From Sphingobacteriales bacterium (GTDB lineage: Bacteria > Bacteroidota > Bacteroidia > Chitinophagales > UBA2359): 64,000 bases of DNA. The position numbers and the translations under genes are program-made. The notes under the pieces were generated by a model. It saw only the letters and a list, made by a program, of their open reading frames with translations, did no database searches and was not told where the DNA came from. The first letter of the stretch is position 1. Every line of letters starts with the position of its first letter. The DNA lies in NCBI GenBank assembly GCA_016706405.1, contig JADJJT010000001.1:1057501-1121500 (forward strand), given 5' to 3'. Positions 1-10,230 of the stretch are shown here, one piece after another.

Positions 1-291
1 TATATCAACAACTTTTTGATTTGGGCGAACAAACGCAATAGATATTAGTTATTAATTGTTGTGTAAAGCAGTTAGCAACCTACTACAAAACATAAAAAAA
101 TAGGTGCGAGTTTTAACAAAATAATAATAGGCTAACCTTGCAACCAATTTTAAAAAAATCACCTCTTTATTATTTGCTTTTAGTGCAAATTTTTTATCAT
201 AAATAAGCAGGGCGTTTTAGCCCATATCTATATTTGTATTTTTCTATTGCGATTATAGTAAACTAACTTGTTTGAATTACCCGTTTTTAAT
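1..291. other. AT-rich left-edge region
   Basis: No gene is supported here. The stretch is AT-rich and carries a candidate -7 box (TATATTTG at 229-236) for the lipoprotein gene that follows. The end of any gene to the left lies outside the window. Confidence 0.4.
229..236 (+). promoter_or_regulatory. Candidate -7 promoter box, TATATTTG
   Basis: The sequence matches the Bacteroidota -7 consensus TAnnTTTG and lies 55 bases before the ATG at 292. I see no good TTG at the -33 position, so this is a weak call in AT-rich DNA. Confidence 0.3.
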
Positions 292-1671
292 ATGAAATTT
301 GCTTTTTTGCGTTATTTTTGCCTGTTTTTTTTAGGCATTTCAACTATATTTTTTGCAAATAGCTGCGGCGAAACAAGCACATTAGGCCTCGACTTAATTG
401 AACCCGAACAATACATAGATGCCCTTAAAACCGATACTTTGCAGTTGTGGGTTAATACTATACCCAGCGACTCGTTAATTACCAGCCTCATTAACAACCA
501 AGAACGCAACTTTTTGCTGGGGGCAATTAACAACGACCCCTATTTTGGCCAATCGGCTGCCCACCTGTACACACAAGTACGGCTAACACAAAATAACTTA
601 AATTTGCCCAACGATGCCACCTTAGATTCGGTCGTGTTGGTGTTGGCCTATGCCTCCGAAATTCCCTATGGCACAAAATATGCACCAAACACCGTGCGTG
701 TTTACGAGCTTACCGAACCAATGGATGCCGATACTACGTATTACCAAAATCAAACTTTAGCCCACAATCCAACGCCTTTAACCGAAAAATCAGGTTTTGT
801 ACATCGTTATACCGACTCATTGGCCATAAACACCGTACTTAAAAACAAAGCCGGAAAAGACTCGGTCGTAACCAAAATAAATGTTGCCCCCCAACTGCGC
901 TTTACCTTGCCAAACGAAATTGGCGAACGCATAATAAACGAAACCGATACAGCAAAATTTGCCAATAGCGAAGCATTTTCTAAATTTATTAAAGGATTTT
1001 ACTTCGAGGCCGATGCTGCCAACCAAAATATTGCCTATTTTAGCCTGTTCAACCCCCAATCAAGGTTAGTTTTATACTATCACACCAACGGCGTATTTAC
1101 TACCGTTGATTTTCCAATGGGAGCAAATACCGCCGTCTTTAACCACTACGAGCACAATTACTCCGGATACCCCGCCGGCAATGCCCTTGCCCAACCTGCC
1201 CCAAATGGCAACGAACAACTGTTTTTAAAATCAATGGCCGGATTGGGCTTCGAATTAAAAATTCCGAACTTAAATAAATTAGGAAATATTGTGGTAAACA
1301 AAGCCGAGTTAGAAATGTATATCGTTCCGCAAACAAATTATACCTACCAGACCCCAGGCGAGCTTACTTTTACGCCTGTTGATACCTCCGGAAAAGTTAT
1401 AACAAGCTTTGCACGCAATGCCCAACGCAATACCTCCGACACCACTTGGTTAAACATCGCTCCAATTCCTGTTACAAACAGCCGTTATACCTTATTGCTA
1501 ACCGAGTACTTGCAGCAAAAATTAATTGAACCACAAATAACCAACGCTGCCGACCGCTTTTTTATTAACCGGCAGGTTTTACGCGCCGACCGCGTGTTAA
1601 TTGCCGGGCCAAATTATCCAAACCCAGCTTATCGTATGAAATTAAACCTAATTTACACGCCTGTAAAATAA
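292..1671 (+). CDS. DUF4270 family lipoprotein
   Basis: Predicted outer-membrane or surface lipoprotein of about 459 residues. The ATG at 292 was chosen over an in-frame TTG at 268 because it gives a proper lipoprotein signal peptide: MK, a long hydrophobic stretch, then FANSC as the lipobox. The mature part begins CGETSTLGLDLIEPEQ, the arrangement typical of DUF4270, a Bacteroidota family of unknown biochemical function whose genes often sit near glycogen-synthase or glmS-type genes (family knowledge). Here the next gene is glmS, 129 bases downstream, on the same strand. The body is rich in beta-prone Thr/Asn segments with no catalytic motif. The family is fairly sure; the function is unknown. 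Confidence 0.85.
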   Translation: MKFAFLRYFCLFFLGISTIFFANSCGETSTLGLDLIEPEQYIDALKTDTLQLWVNTIPSDSLITSLINNQERNFLLGAINNDPYFGQSAAHLYTQVRLTQNNLNLPNDATLDSVVLVLAYASEIPYGTKYAPNTVRVYELTEPMDADTTYYQNQTLAHNPTPLTEKSGFVHRYTDSLAINTVLKNKAGKDSVVTKINVAPQLRFTLPNEIGERIINETDTAKFANSEAFSKFIKGFYFEADAANQNIAYFSLFNPQSRLVLYYHTNGVFTTVDFPMGANTAVFNHYEHNYSGYPAGNALAQPAPNGNEQLFLKSMAGLGFELKIPNLNKLGNIVVNKAELEMYIVPQTNYTYQTPGELTFTPVDTSGKVITSFARNAQRNTSDTTWLNIAPIPVTNSRYTLLLTEYLQQKLIEPQITNAADRFFINRQVLRADRVLIAGPNYPNPAYRMKLNLIYTPVK

Positions 1672-1800
1672 ATAATACCCGGCACGTAGTACAAGATAGC
1701 CTAAGCGCAAATCAGTGCTATCCGGAAATAAAAAAATTAGCAGCCTTTACCTAAAAGAAGAACTTTTTGAAAACCTCATCTTACTTTATCAAATAATACT

Positions 1801-3657
1801 ATGTGTGGAATTATTGCCTATATTGGCCCAAAACAAGCCTACCCTATCATTATTAATGGGCTTCGCCGTTTAGAATACCGTGGTTACGACAGCGCAGGCG
1901 TTGCTCTGCTAAATGGCAGTTTACAAATTTACAAACGACAAGGCAAAGTACAAGATTTAGATAATTACGCCGCTCCACTTGCCCCACATGGGCAGGTTGG
2001 CATAGGCCATACTCGTTGGGCTACCCACGGCGCACCCAACAATATAAATGCCCACCCACATGTATCGCGTAGTGGTAAAATTGCCGTTATTCACAACGGT
2101 ATTATTGAAAACTACGCTGTTTTAAAAGAAGAATTAATAAAACGCGGCTATCAGTTTCATTCTGACACCGACACCGAAGCCATCCCGCATTTAATTGAAG
2201 AAGTACAAAATCGTTTGCCCGGCGTACCTTTAGAAGATGCAATGCGCATAGCACTTAGGTTTGTTGAAGGTGCTTACGCCTTTGTAGTTATAAGCGAAGA
2301 CGAACCCCATAAATTGGTGGCAGCCCGTAAAAGTAGCCCCTTAGTAATAGGTATTGGCAAAAACGAAGAAGAGTTTTTTATTGCCTCAGACGGTGTGCCA
2401 ATTATTGAGCATACGCGCAACGTGGTTTATTTAGATGACTATGAAGTAGCCGTTATTAATATGGATGCCGATAAAAAATTAGCTATAAAAAATGCCAAAG
2501 AAAATCAACCAAAAGAACCATTTGTACATGAATTGACATGGAACTTAGAAACCTTAGAAAAAGGTGGCTACGAACATTTTATGCTAAAAGAAATACACGA
2601 ACAGCCAAACTCGGTTGCCGAAAGTATGCGCGGACGCTTAAATGCTTTAGATGGTATCATTAAAATAGGCGGAATAGAAAACTACGAGCAGAAATTGATA
2701 AATGCCCGCCGAATAATTATTGTAGCCTGTGGCACCTCATTTTATGCCGGATTAGTGGGCGAATATTTAATTGAAGACCTAGCCCGCATACCCGTTGAGG
2801 TTGAATACGCTTCAGAATTTCGTTACCGAAATCCCGTTATTTTCGAAGACGATGTAGTAATGGCTATCTCACAATCCGGAGAAACAGCCGACACCTTAGC
2901 TGCTATACAGTTAGCTAAATCAAAAGGGGCTACTATTTTAGGTATTTGCAACGTAGTTGGCTCCTCTATCTCGCGCGAGACCGACGCAGGTGCTTATACC
3001 CATGCCGGACCCGAAATTGGTGTAGCCAGCACCAAAGCTTTTACCGCCCAACTAACTATACTAACCCTAATGGCGCTTCGGCTGGCGCACCAGCGCGGCA
3101 CCCTAACCGAAACCCGCTACCGCGAGTTGTTGGCCGAATTAGAACAAATTCCGGCAAAAATTAAAAAAACCCTCGAAACCGAACACCAAATTGAATGTAT
3201 TGCCGACCTTTTTAAAAACGTCCGGAACTTTTTATACCTCGGACGCGGCTATAATTACCCTGTAGCTTTGGAAGGGGCACTAAAATTAAAAGAAATATCG
3301 TATATACATGCCGAAGGCTACCCCGCCGCCGAAATGAAACACGGCCCCATAGCCCTAATTGACGAAAATATGCCCGTTGTAGTATTAGCTACCAATAAAA
3401 GTGCTTACGACAAAATTATCAGCAATATACAACAAGTGAAAGCCCGCAATGGCCGCATTATTGCCATTACGAACGAAAACGACGAACTTTTGCACGATTT
3501 GGCCGACTATGTAATTGAAATTCCGGATGTTGCCGAACCACTTGCACCTTTGGTTAGTGTAATTCCACTCCAATTATTGGCCTATCATATTGCAGTTATG
3601 CGCGGCAGCAATGTTGACCAACCCCGAAATTTAGCCAAATCGGTAACCGTTGAGTAA
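1801..3657 (+). CDS. glmS: Glutamine--fructose-6-phosphate aminotransferase (isomerizing)
   Basis: Cytosolic enzyme making glucosamine-6-phosphate from fructose-6-phosphate and glutamine, the first committed step towards UDP-GlcNAc for peptidoglycan and LPS. The protein starts MCGIIAYIG, so Cys2 is the N-terminal nucleophile of the class II glutaminase domain (about residues 2-220, with LRRLEYRGYDSAG and GHTRWATHG). Two SIS sugar-isomerase domains follow at about 290-430 and 465-610 (VACGTSFYAG, SQSGETADT, EGYPAAEMKHGP). It ends in the canonical LAKSVTVE tail that closes the active site. The 618-residue length is normal. It lies between the DUF4270 lipoprotein and an M1 peptidase on the same strand. 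Confidence 0.97.
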   Translation: MCGIIAYIGPKQAYPIIINGLRRLEYRGYDSAGVALLNGSLQIYKRQGKVQDLDNYAAPLAPHGQVGIGHTRWATHGAPNNINAHPHVSRSGKIAVIHNGIIENYAVLKEELIKRGYQFHSDTDTEAIPHLIEEVQNRLPGVPLEDAMRIALRFVEGAYAFVVISEDEPHKLVAARKSSPLVIGIGKNEEEFFIASDGVPIIEHTRNVVYLDDYEVAVINMDADKKLAIKNAKENQPKEPFVHELTWNLETLEKGGYEHFMLKEIHEQPNSVAESMRGRLNALDGIIKIGGIENYEQKLINARRIIIVACGTSFYAGLVGEYLIEDLARIPVEVEYASEFRYRNPVIFEDDVVMAISQSGETADTLAAIQLAKSKGATILGICNVVGSSISRETDAGAYTHAGPEIGVASTKAFTAQLTILTLMALRLAHQRGTLTETRYRELLAELEQIPAKIKKTLETEHQIECIADLFKNVRNFLYLGRGYNYPVALEGALKLKEISYIHAEGYPAAEMKHGPIALIDENMPVVVLATNKSAYDKIISNIQQVKARNGRIIAITNENDELLHDLADYVIEIPDVAEPLAPLVSVIPLQLLAYHIAVMRGSNVDQPRNLAKSVTVE

Positions 3658-3730
3658 AAAACGTACTCAACTACCACTTTATTAAGCGTCAAACCAATAA
3701 TTAAATATTTCGAATATAATCGCAATAAAA

Positions 3731-5419
3731 ATGTATTTTTCGCCTATTTCTATAAACACATTTTTACATTGGTTTGCTTTGCTGATTTCGATGTTTTGTG
3801 CTACCACTATAACCATAAATGCACAACCGTTGTCGGGAGAAAAAACCCATTTTACACGTGGCGATACTTTGCGCGGAACCCTAACCGCCGACCGCAATTG
3901 GTTTGATGTGGTGCATTATAATTTACACCTATCAGTATTTCCGGATAAAAGAGCAATACAAGGCTACAACGAAATTTATTTTTTGGTACAAAAACAACAT
4001 GTTACCATGCAGCTCGATTTGTTTCAGAATTTAAATATTGACAGCGTTGTTTTTAACAATAAAATACTTAAAGTTAAACGCGATTTTAACGCCTTTTTTA
4101 TCAATTTTTCGGATAAATTACCCCTTAATTCGGTGCAAAAATTGCGCGTTTACTACTCGGGCACACCAATAGTTGCCCGAAATGCCCCATGGGATGGTGG
4201 CTTTGTGTGGAGTAAAGACAAAAATAAAAATCCGTGGATTAGTGTGGCCTGCCAAGGCATTGGTGCAAGTATTTGGTGGCCAAACAAAGACCACCAAAGC
4301 GACGAGCCCGACAGTATGCGCATTAGCATTGCCGCCCCTAAAAATTTAGTATGTGCATCTAATGGAATGCCAACCGACACCCTGCCCGAAGGCGAATACA
4401 CCCGCTGGAACTGGATGGTAAAAAACCCCATAAACAACTACGCTGTATCATTTACCTTAGCCGATTTGGTACATTATGCCGATACTTTTAAACAAGCCGA
4501 CGCAAGTGTTTTACCTATTAATTATTATGTATTGCGCTATAATTTAGACAAAGCAAAAAAACACTTTGCCCAAGTAAAACCCATGCTGCGTTGTTACGAA
4601 GAAAAAATGGGCCCATACCCTTTTCCTGAAGACGGGTTTGCCCTCATTGAAACGCCTTTTTTGGGCATGGAACACCAAAGCGGTATTGCCTATGGCAACA
4701 ACTACAAAACGGGCTATGCTGGTATGGATTATTCGGGTATTGGGTTGCAATTTGACTATATAATCATTCACGAAGCAGGCCACGAGTGGTGGGGCAATAG
4801 CATAACCAGCGCTGATATTGCCGATTTGTGGATTCATGAAGGGTTTTGCACCTATGCCGAAGCCTTGTACGTTGAATGCCTACACGGCTACCAAACCATG
4901 CTCGATTATTGTAATGCCGGAAAAAACCGTGTTTCTAACGATATTCCAATCATTGGCCCTTACGGTGTTAATCACGAGGGCAGCGGCGATATGTACACAA
5001 AAGGCATGTTAATGTTACACACCATACGGCAGGTTATTAATAACGACCAAATATGGACGCAAATAATAAAAGGCTTATTAACCGATTACCGGCATAAAAT
5101 TGTTACTACCGATACTATTTTGCAATATATGAATGCAAAATCGGGCTTAAAACTTGACCTCATTTTTGACCAATACCTGCGTTACCCCAATATCCCTACT
5201 TTAGAATACAAAGTAAACCCTAAAGGCACTTCGGTAAAAATGCGCTGGGTTGCCAATGTTTCAAATTTTAATATGCCCTGCGGCTGGTACGATGCTAACG
5301 GCAAACTTCATTATATACAGCCCACTACCGATTGGAAAACCTTTATCATTCCGCGCACTAAACCCAATCAATTTAAAATTGCCGAAGATAGATTTTATAT
5401 AAATGCCGTAAAAAAGTAA
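3731..5419 (+). CDS. Secreted M1 family metallopeptidase
   Basis: Zinc aminopeptidase of the gluzincin M1 family, 562 residues, with an N-terminal hydrophobic signal segment ending near NAQP, so probably periplasmic or secreted. The N-terminal beta domain carries a DxxxYxLxL-like start (about 60-210). The substrate-binding signature appears as GMEHQSG, replacing the usual GAMEN. The zinc site HEAGH begins near residue 345 and is followed exactly 18 residues later by the third ligand Glu in LWIHEGF. The general acid Tyr is probably in the GDMYTKGM region. The long C-terminal helical domain of larger M1 enzymes is absent, as in many Bacteroidota members. Peptide specificity cannot be told. Confidence 0.93.
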   Translation: MYFSPISINTFLHWFALLISMFCATTITINAQPLSGEKTHFTRGDTLRGTLTADRNWFDVVHYNLHLSVFPDKRAIQGYNEIYFLVQKQHVTMQLDLFQNLNIDSVVFNNKILKVKRDFNAFFINFSDKLPLNSVQKLRVYYSGTPIVARNAPWDGGFVWSKDKNKNPWISVACQGIGASIWWPNKDHQSDEPDSMRISIAAPKNLVCASNGMPTDTLPEGEYTRWNWMVKNPINNYAVSFTLADLVHYADTFKQADASVLPINYYVLRYNLDKAKKHFAQVKPMLRCYEEKMGPYPFPEDGFALIETPFLGMEHQSGIAYGNNYKTGYAGMDYSGIGLQFDYIIIHEAGHEWWGNSITSADIADLWIHEGFCTYAEALYVECLHGYQTMLDYCNAGKNRVSNDIPIIGPYGVNHEGSGDMYTKGMLMLHTIRQVINNDQIWTQIIKGLLTDYRHKIVTTDTILQYMNAKSGLKLDLIFDQYLRYPNIPTLEYKVNPKGTSVKMRWVANVSNFNMPCGWYDANGKLHYIQPTTDWKTFIIPRTKPNQFKIAEDRFYINAVKK

Positions 5420-5555
5420 AATAGTAAATGTAAATTCGGCTTTTATTTCTTAATTTGCAGCCAAAAATTAAGGCCTATACAAACTTAGCACCTATTTAAG
5501 CTAATGTTTTTGAGTACGCAGCTCAATTTATAAAAAATGCTATAATTTAACGGCT

Positions 5556-6206
5556 ATGTTACACAATATTAGTTTGAACAACCCCTTAGTAGGGCAGTTT
5601 ATTGCCGAACTTAGAGGGACAGATGTACAAACCGACCGGATGCGTTTTAGGCGAAACCTTGAACGCATAGGCGAAGCACTTGCCATTGAAATTTGCCGGA
5701 CTTTACCTACTACTACGCAAAATGTAGCTACGCCGCTTGGTACTGCCCAATGCACCGTCTTACAACAACAGCCAGTAATAGCAACAATTTTGCGCGCAGG
5801 GCTTCCACTACATCAGGGTTTGCTGAATATGCTCGACAAAGCCGACAATGCCTTTATTTCGGCGTACCGAAAACACCATAAAAGCGGTAAATTTACCATC
5901 CAGATAGAATATTTAAGCTGCCCAAATTTAGATAATCGTATTTTAATTGTTTGCGACCCCATGCTGGCTACCGGGGCAAGTATGGCCTTAACCATTGAAC
6001 AACTTTTAGCCGAAGGGCAACCCACCGAAATTCATGTTGCCGCTGTAATTGCCTGTACCGAAGGTGTTCGCGAGGTGCACAAACATTTTCCGCGCGCACA
6101 TATATGGGTGGCAGCCTTAGATGAGGAGTTAACAGCCAAAGGGTATATTGTTCCCGGATTAGGTGATGCCGGCGATTTAGCGTACGGCCCCAAAACACAA
6201 GATTAG
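5556..6206 (+). CDS. upp: Uracil phosphoribosyltransferase
   Basis: Pyrimidine-salvage enzyme converting uracil and PRPP to UMP in the cytosol. The 216-residue length is normal for the family. The PRPP-binding loop is seen as CDPMLATGAS starting near residue 132. The uracil-binding C-terminal flap is represented by YIVPGLGDAGDLAYG, near the C-terminal end as in other Upp proteins. An ILRAGLPLHQG segment (about residues 74-84) matches the family. It stands alone between the M1 peptidase and the TonB receptor. The start is the ATG at 5556. The call is confident. Confidence 0.95.
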   Translation: MLHNISLNNPLVGQFIAELRGTDVQTDRMRFRRNLERIGEALAIEICRTLPTTTQNVATPLGTAQCTVLQQQPVIATILRAGLPLHQGLLNMLDKADNAFISAYRKHHKSGKFTIQIEYLSCPNLDNRILIVCDPMLATGASMALTIEQLLAEGQPTEIHVAAVIACTEGVREVHKHFPRAHIWVAALDEELTAKGYIVPGLGDAGDLAYGPKTQD

Positions 6207-6399
6207 CGATTATATTCTAATTTATATTTTGTTGTAATTCTATTTTTTTTTACGTTCCGGATAAGTCCAAAAGCTATCAACTTGTAAATTTTCCGGATGT
6301 TTTTTATCTTTTAGGAGCAAATTGTCCCAATTATTAAGGCAAGAAAAAACTTAATAAAAAAATAACCGAATAAAACTAAAAAAACGGCTTGATACTATG

Positions 6400-6407
6400 T
6401 ATCTTTG
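6400..6407 (+). promoter_or_regulatory. Candidate -7 promoter box, TATCTTTG
   Basis: Exact TAnnTTTG match 48 bases before the ATG of the TonB-dependent receptor. The -33 element is not obvious. Confidence 0.4.
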
Positions 6408-6455
6408 CAAGCAAGAAATGCGCAAAATAAATTCATATTTATAAAATAAAAATTT

Positions 6456-9400
6456 ATGACCAAACGAATTTACACATTATTGGGTTTATTAATTTTAAAC
6501 CTTTTCTTTGTGAGCCTTCAAGTAAGGGCGCAAGGTGTAACATCGGCCTCGTTTTTTGGCAGTGTTACCAACAGTAAGGGCGATCCTTTGCCCGGGGCGG
6601 CTGTAATAGCCAAGCACCTGCCATCAGGAACAGTTTACGGAATTACAACCCGTGAGGATGGGCGCTACAACCTGCCAAACGTTAGGATTGGTGGCCCCTA
6701 CCAAATTACTGTTTCGTATCTTGGCCACAAAACCCACGAAGAAAGCGATATTCATTTAAGCTTAGGCCAAAATTTTAGGCTAAATGTGGTACTTGCCGAA
6801 ACCTCCACTACTATGAGCGAGGTAGTAATAACGGCAGTGCGCAGCGAAATTATGAACAGCGACCGCACCGGCGCTGCTACAAACATAAGCGAAAAAACCA
6901 TTGCTGCCTTACCTACCTTAGGCCGCAGTTTAAACGATTTTGTACGCTTAACCCCACAAGGCAAATCATCGTCAGTGGCAGCCACAACGGGCAACAGCCC
7001 CTCGTTTGGCGGCCAAGACAGCCGTTTTAACAACTTAACTATTGATGGCTCAATTTTTAACAACAGTTTTGGCTTGGCTGGGCTTCCGGGAGGGCAAACC
7101 AACTCGACCCCAATTTCGCTTGATGCCGTTGAAGAAATACAAATTAACGTAGCTCCTTACGATGTTAGACAGGGCGGTTTTGTGGGCGCTGGTATTAACG
7201 CCGTTACCCGCAGTGGCTCAAACCAGTTTGAAGGCTCGCTATTTTATAATTTCAGAAACCAAAACTTAGCAGGCAGCAAAGCTGGAGACGTTGAGGTTGT
7301 AAAAACCAATTTTGACGTAAAACAATATGGCTTTAGGCTTGGCGGCCCCTTGGTTAAAGATAAACTTTTCTTTTTTGTAAATGCCGAAGCAGAACGCCGC
7401 AGCGATCCGGCTACTTCGTTTTTAGCCTTCCGCGACTCAACTAGTACCGACCCAACCAGCCCCAATGTAACACGTGTTTGGGCCTCGAAATTAGACGAAC
7501 TTAAAGCATTTTTAAAATCGAAATTTAATTATGACCCAGGCGCTTACGAAAACTACAACTTAGATACCTGGAGCAATAAAGCTTTGTTTAAATTAAACTA
7601 TAATATTAACAAAACTCACCGCGTAAGTTTAAGATACAATTATTTGCGCTCGTACCGAGACGTGTTAATTAGCAATAGCCGTGCCGTTAGCGGTAATCGC
7701 CGCTTAAACAAAGATGCTTTAAATTTTCAAGGTGCAAACTACGTTATAAACAACGATTTGCACTCGGTAATTGGCGAGGTAAACAGTATTTTTAGCAATA
7801 AAATGTCGAATTTATTGCAAATTGGTTTTACCGCAAACCGTGACTACCGCAATAGTTTTGGCAGTTTGTTTCCGTTGGTTGATATTCAGCAAGATGGCAA
7901 AACTTATACCTCTTTTGGCTACGAGCCCTTTACGGCAAATAACCGCTTAAATACCGATACCTGGCAGTTTCAGGATAATTTGACTTACTACGCTGGCGAC
8001 CACACTATTACCGCCGGCATCAATTTCGAGTCGTTTGTGTTTGAAAACACCTTTACCCCCTCGTACTACGGCCAGTTTACATTTGCTTCGTTAGAAGATT
8101 TTTATGCCTCGGCAAACGGCGATACCAGTATTGTAGCAAAAGAGTACCGTTTAGGCTACTCGGGGCTTAAAGATGCCGCTTTGCCAATTGCCACTACCAA
8201 AGCTTATATGCCCGGAGTTTATGCCCAAGACGAAATTAATTTGGTTCAAGATAAACTTAAACTTACCGTAGGGGTACGCGCCGATATACCATTTTTTGGA
8301 AACACTGCTCTGAAAAATCCGGCTGTTGATACCCTTAAATTTAAACTTGCCGATGGCTCTGAAACCTCATACAGCACCGACGAGCTGCCGAAAGCAAGTA
8401 TCTTATGGTCTCCACGCATTGGTTTTAATTACGACCCCAAAGGCGACCGCTCTTTACAAATTAGAGGCGGAACAGGCTTGTTCTCAGGACGTCCGGCCTT
8501 TGTTTGGATATCGAACCAAGTAGGAAACAACGGCCTTTTCATGGGCGAACTCCGGGTAAAAGATACCAAAGCATACCAATTTAATCCGGATGTTGAAGCC
8601 TTTATTCCGGAAAACGCCACTACGCCCTCAACCTATAACCTTGCCGTTATTGACCACAATTTTAAATTTCCGCAGTTGTGGCGTACCAATTTAGCCATAG
8701 ACAAATCATTGCCCTTTAATTTAGTGGCTACGCTTGAGGGGGTTTACAGCAAAACACTAAACAATGTGATGTATATAAACGCCAACCACGAACTTTCGAG
8801 TGGTAATTTTAGTGTTGGAGGCGATACCCGCCCATTTATGCCTGGAATTAATGCCGGCAGTAGTCAGTCAAAACTAAACAATATTAACGACCAAATAACC
8901 GAAAATATTGTTTTAATCAACTCCGACCAAGGCGCATCGTACAGTATAACAGCAAAACTTGAGCGGCAGTTTTCAAAAGGGCTTTACCTAATGTTAGGTT
9001 ATAACTACGGCCAGGCTAAAGATTTAATTACGGCTGGCTCTATTGCCTCGTCATCTTGGAGCGATAATAAATCAATTAACAACAATAATAACCCCGGCTT
9101 GTCGTATAGCGATTTTGACCAGTTGCATCGCCTTATTGCAGCAGCATCTTACCGATTTGAATACGCTAAATTTATGGCTTCGCAATTGTCGTTATTTTTT
9201 CAAACGGGCAACCAAGGACGTTACTCTTTCTATTATAACGGCGACTTAAACGGAGACGGCAACAGCAACAACGATTTGTTATATGTACCCAAAGATGCTA
9301 ATGATATTAAGTTTAAAGATGTAACAGACAAAGATGGTAACGTGTTACAAACGGCTGCCGAACAAGCAACGGCCTTTATGACCTTTGTTGAGGGCAATAA

Positions 9401-9791
9401 ATACCTCAATGATTTAAAAGGACAATATACCGAACGCAACGGCGCTATATTACCATGGCTTTCGACGATAGATTTGGCGTTTCAGCAAGAGTTTGGCCTT
9501 AAAATAAAAGGTCGCCGCCATGCCATTCAAATACGCGCCGATTTTTACAATTTTGGCAATTTATTAAGCAGCAGCGCCGGTGTGGGCAACCAAGTTAATT
9601 TAGCGAACCCCTTGAAAGTTGCAGGCTACGACAAAGATGCCAATGGCAATTATACCAACCCTGTGTATAATTTTTCAAAATCGGCTAAAGATAGTGAAGG
9701 AAAAAGTATATACGCCACCGAAGCTTTTGGCAAACGCGCTGGTTTAGACGATGTTTGGCAAGCACAATTAGGCATTAGGTATATTTTTTAA
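6456..9791 (+). CDS. Oar-like TonB-dependent receptor
   Basis: Outer-membrane active transporter or adhesin-type receptor of 1111 residues. A signal peptide (about 1-25, ending VRAQG) is followed by a carboxypeptidase-regulatory beta-sandwich domain (about 30-115: GSVTNSKGDPLPGAAV, REDGRYNLPNV). Then comes a plug domain (about 120-240, with LDAVEEIQINVAPYDV and an Oar-typical GQDSRFNNLTIDGS). The remainder is a large beta-barrel ending in the aromatic IRYIF outer-membrane signature. No SusD partner follows, so this is not a classical Sus pair; Oar-like receptors usually stand alone. The substrate cannot be inferred. A strong terminator follows at 9908. Confidence 0.92.
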   Translation: MTKRIYTLLGLLILNLFFVSLQVRAQGVTSASFFGSVTNSKGDPLPGAAVIAKHLPSGTVYGITTREDGRYNLPNVRIGGPYQITVSYLGHKTHEESDIHLSLGQNFRLNVVLAETSTTMSEVVITAVRSEIMNSDRTGAATNISEKTIAALPTLGRSLNDFVRLTPQGKSSSVAATTGNSPSFGGQDSRFNNLTIDGSIFNNSFGLAGLPGGQTNSTPISLDAVEEIQINVAPYDVRQGGFVGAGINAVTRSGSNQFEGSLFYNFRNQNLAGSKAGDVEVVKTNFDVKQYGFRLGGPLVKDKLFFFVNAEAERRSDPATSFLAFRDSTSTDPTSPNVTRVWASKLDELKAFLKSKFNYDPGAYENYNLDTWSNKALFKLNYNINKTHRVSLRYNYLRSYRDVLISNSRAVSGNRRLNKDALNFQGANYVINNDLHSVIGEVNSIFSNKMSNLLQIGFTANRDYRNSFGSLFPLVDIQQDGKTYTSFGYEPFTANNRLNTDTWQFQDNLTYYAGDHTITAGINFESFVFENTFTPSYYGQFTFASLEDFYASANGDTSIVAKEYRLGYSGLKDAALPIATTKAYMPGVYAQDEINLVQDKLKLTVGVRADIPFFGNTALKNPAVDTLKFKLADGSETSYSTDELPKASILWSPRIGFNYDPKGDRSLQIRGGTGLFSGRPAFVWISNQVGNNGLFMGELRVKDTKAYQFNPDVEAFIPENATTPSTYNLAVIDHNFKFPQLWRTNLAIDKSLPFNLVATLEGVYSKTLNNVMYINANHELSSGNFSVGGDTRPFMPGINAGSSQSKLNNINDQITENIVLINSDQGASYSITAKLERQFSKGLYLMLGYNYGQAKDLITAGSIASSSWSDNKSINNNNNPGLSYSDFDQLHRLIAAASYRFEYAKFMASQLSLFFQTGNQGRYSFYYNGDLNGDGNSNNDLLYVPKDANDIKFKDVTDKDGNVLQTAAEQATAFMTFVEGNKYLNDLKGQYTERNGAILPWLSTIDLAFQQEFGLKIKGRRHAIQIRADFYNFGNLLSSSAGVGNQVNLANPLKVAGYDKDANGNYTNPVYNFSKSAKDSEGKSIYATEAFGKRAGLDDVWQAQLGIRYIF

Positions 9792-10230
9792 ATAACAATT
9801 AAAAGTTATGCCCCTGCAAAGCCAATTAAAAGCTTAAAATTATCGAGTTAAAAACAGACCCCGTATTTTAAATTTAATAGAACGGTTGTACTGTTGGCTA
9901 ATTCGTGCGAGGTTAAAGTTTGTTTGTTTTCAAGCAACCTTTAACCTCGTTTTTTTATCTCAATAAATGGTTTGTTTGATTACGAGATTTCCGGCGCTTA
10001 GCCACCTCATTTTCCGGATAATTGTTTGCCCAAAGCTTGATACAGCCGTATTCAATTAGTTAAAAAATAAAGCTAATTTATTTATTTTATCAAAATTAAT
10101 TTTCTTCCTTCAATAAATAGCGGCTTTTTTTGTAAATTTAAAGCTTGATGGCATAATAATTGCTTTCTTTGCCCTAAATTTACGTGCTGAAACCACCTTG
10201 CTCCTTAAAACCACATTATTTTTTTAAACC
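9792..10230. other. Intergenic region with terminator
   Basis: 439 bases with no supported gene. It holds the hairpin terminator of the TonB receptor at 9908-9957 and one TCCGGA near 10015. The rest is AT-rich spacer before the Pro/Glu-rich protein gene. Confidence 0.5.
9908..9957 (+). terminator. Rho-independent terminator of the TonB receptor gene
   Basis: An inverted repeat (CGAGGTTAAAGTTTG at 9908 against CAACCTTTAACCTCG ending 9949) forms a stem of about 15 pairs with one mismatch. The loop is about 12 bases, and seven T follow on the plus strand. Confidence 0.85.

Noticed and set aside
6456..9791. A SusC/SusD polysaccharide-utilisation locus
   Set aside because: No SusD-like gene or glycan-degrading enzyme follows the receptor; its N-terminus is Oar-like.
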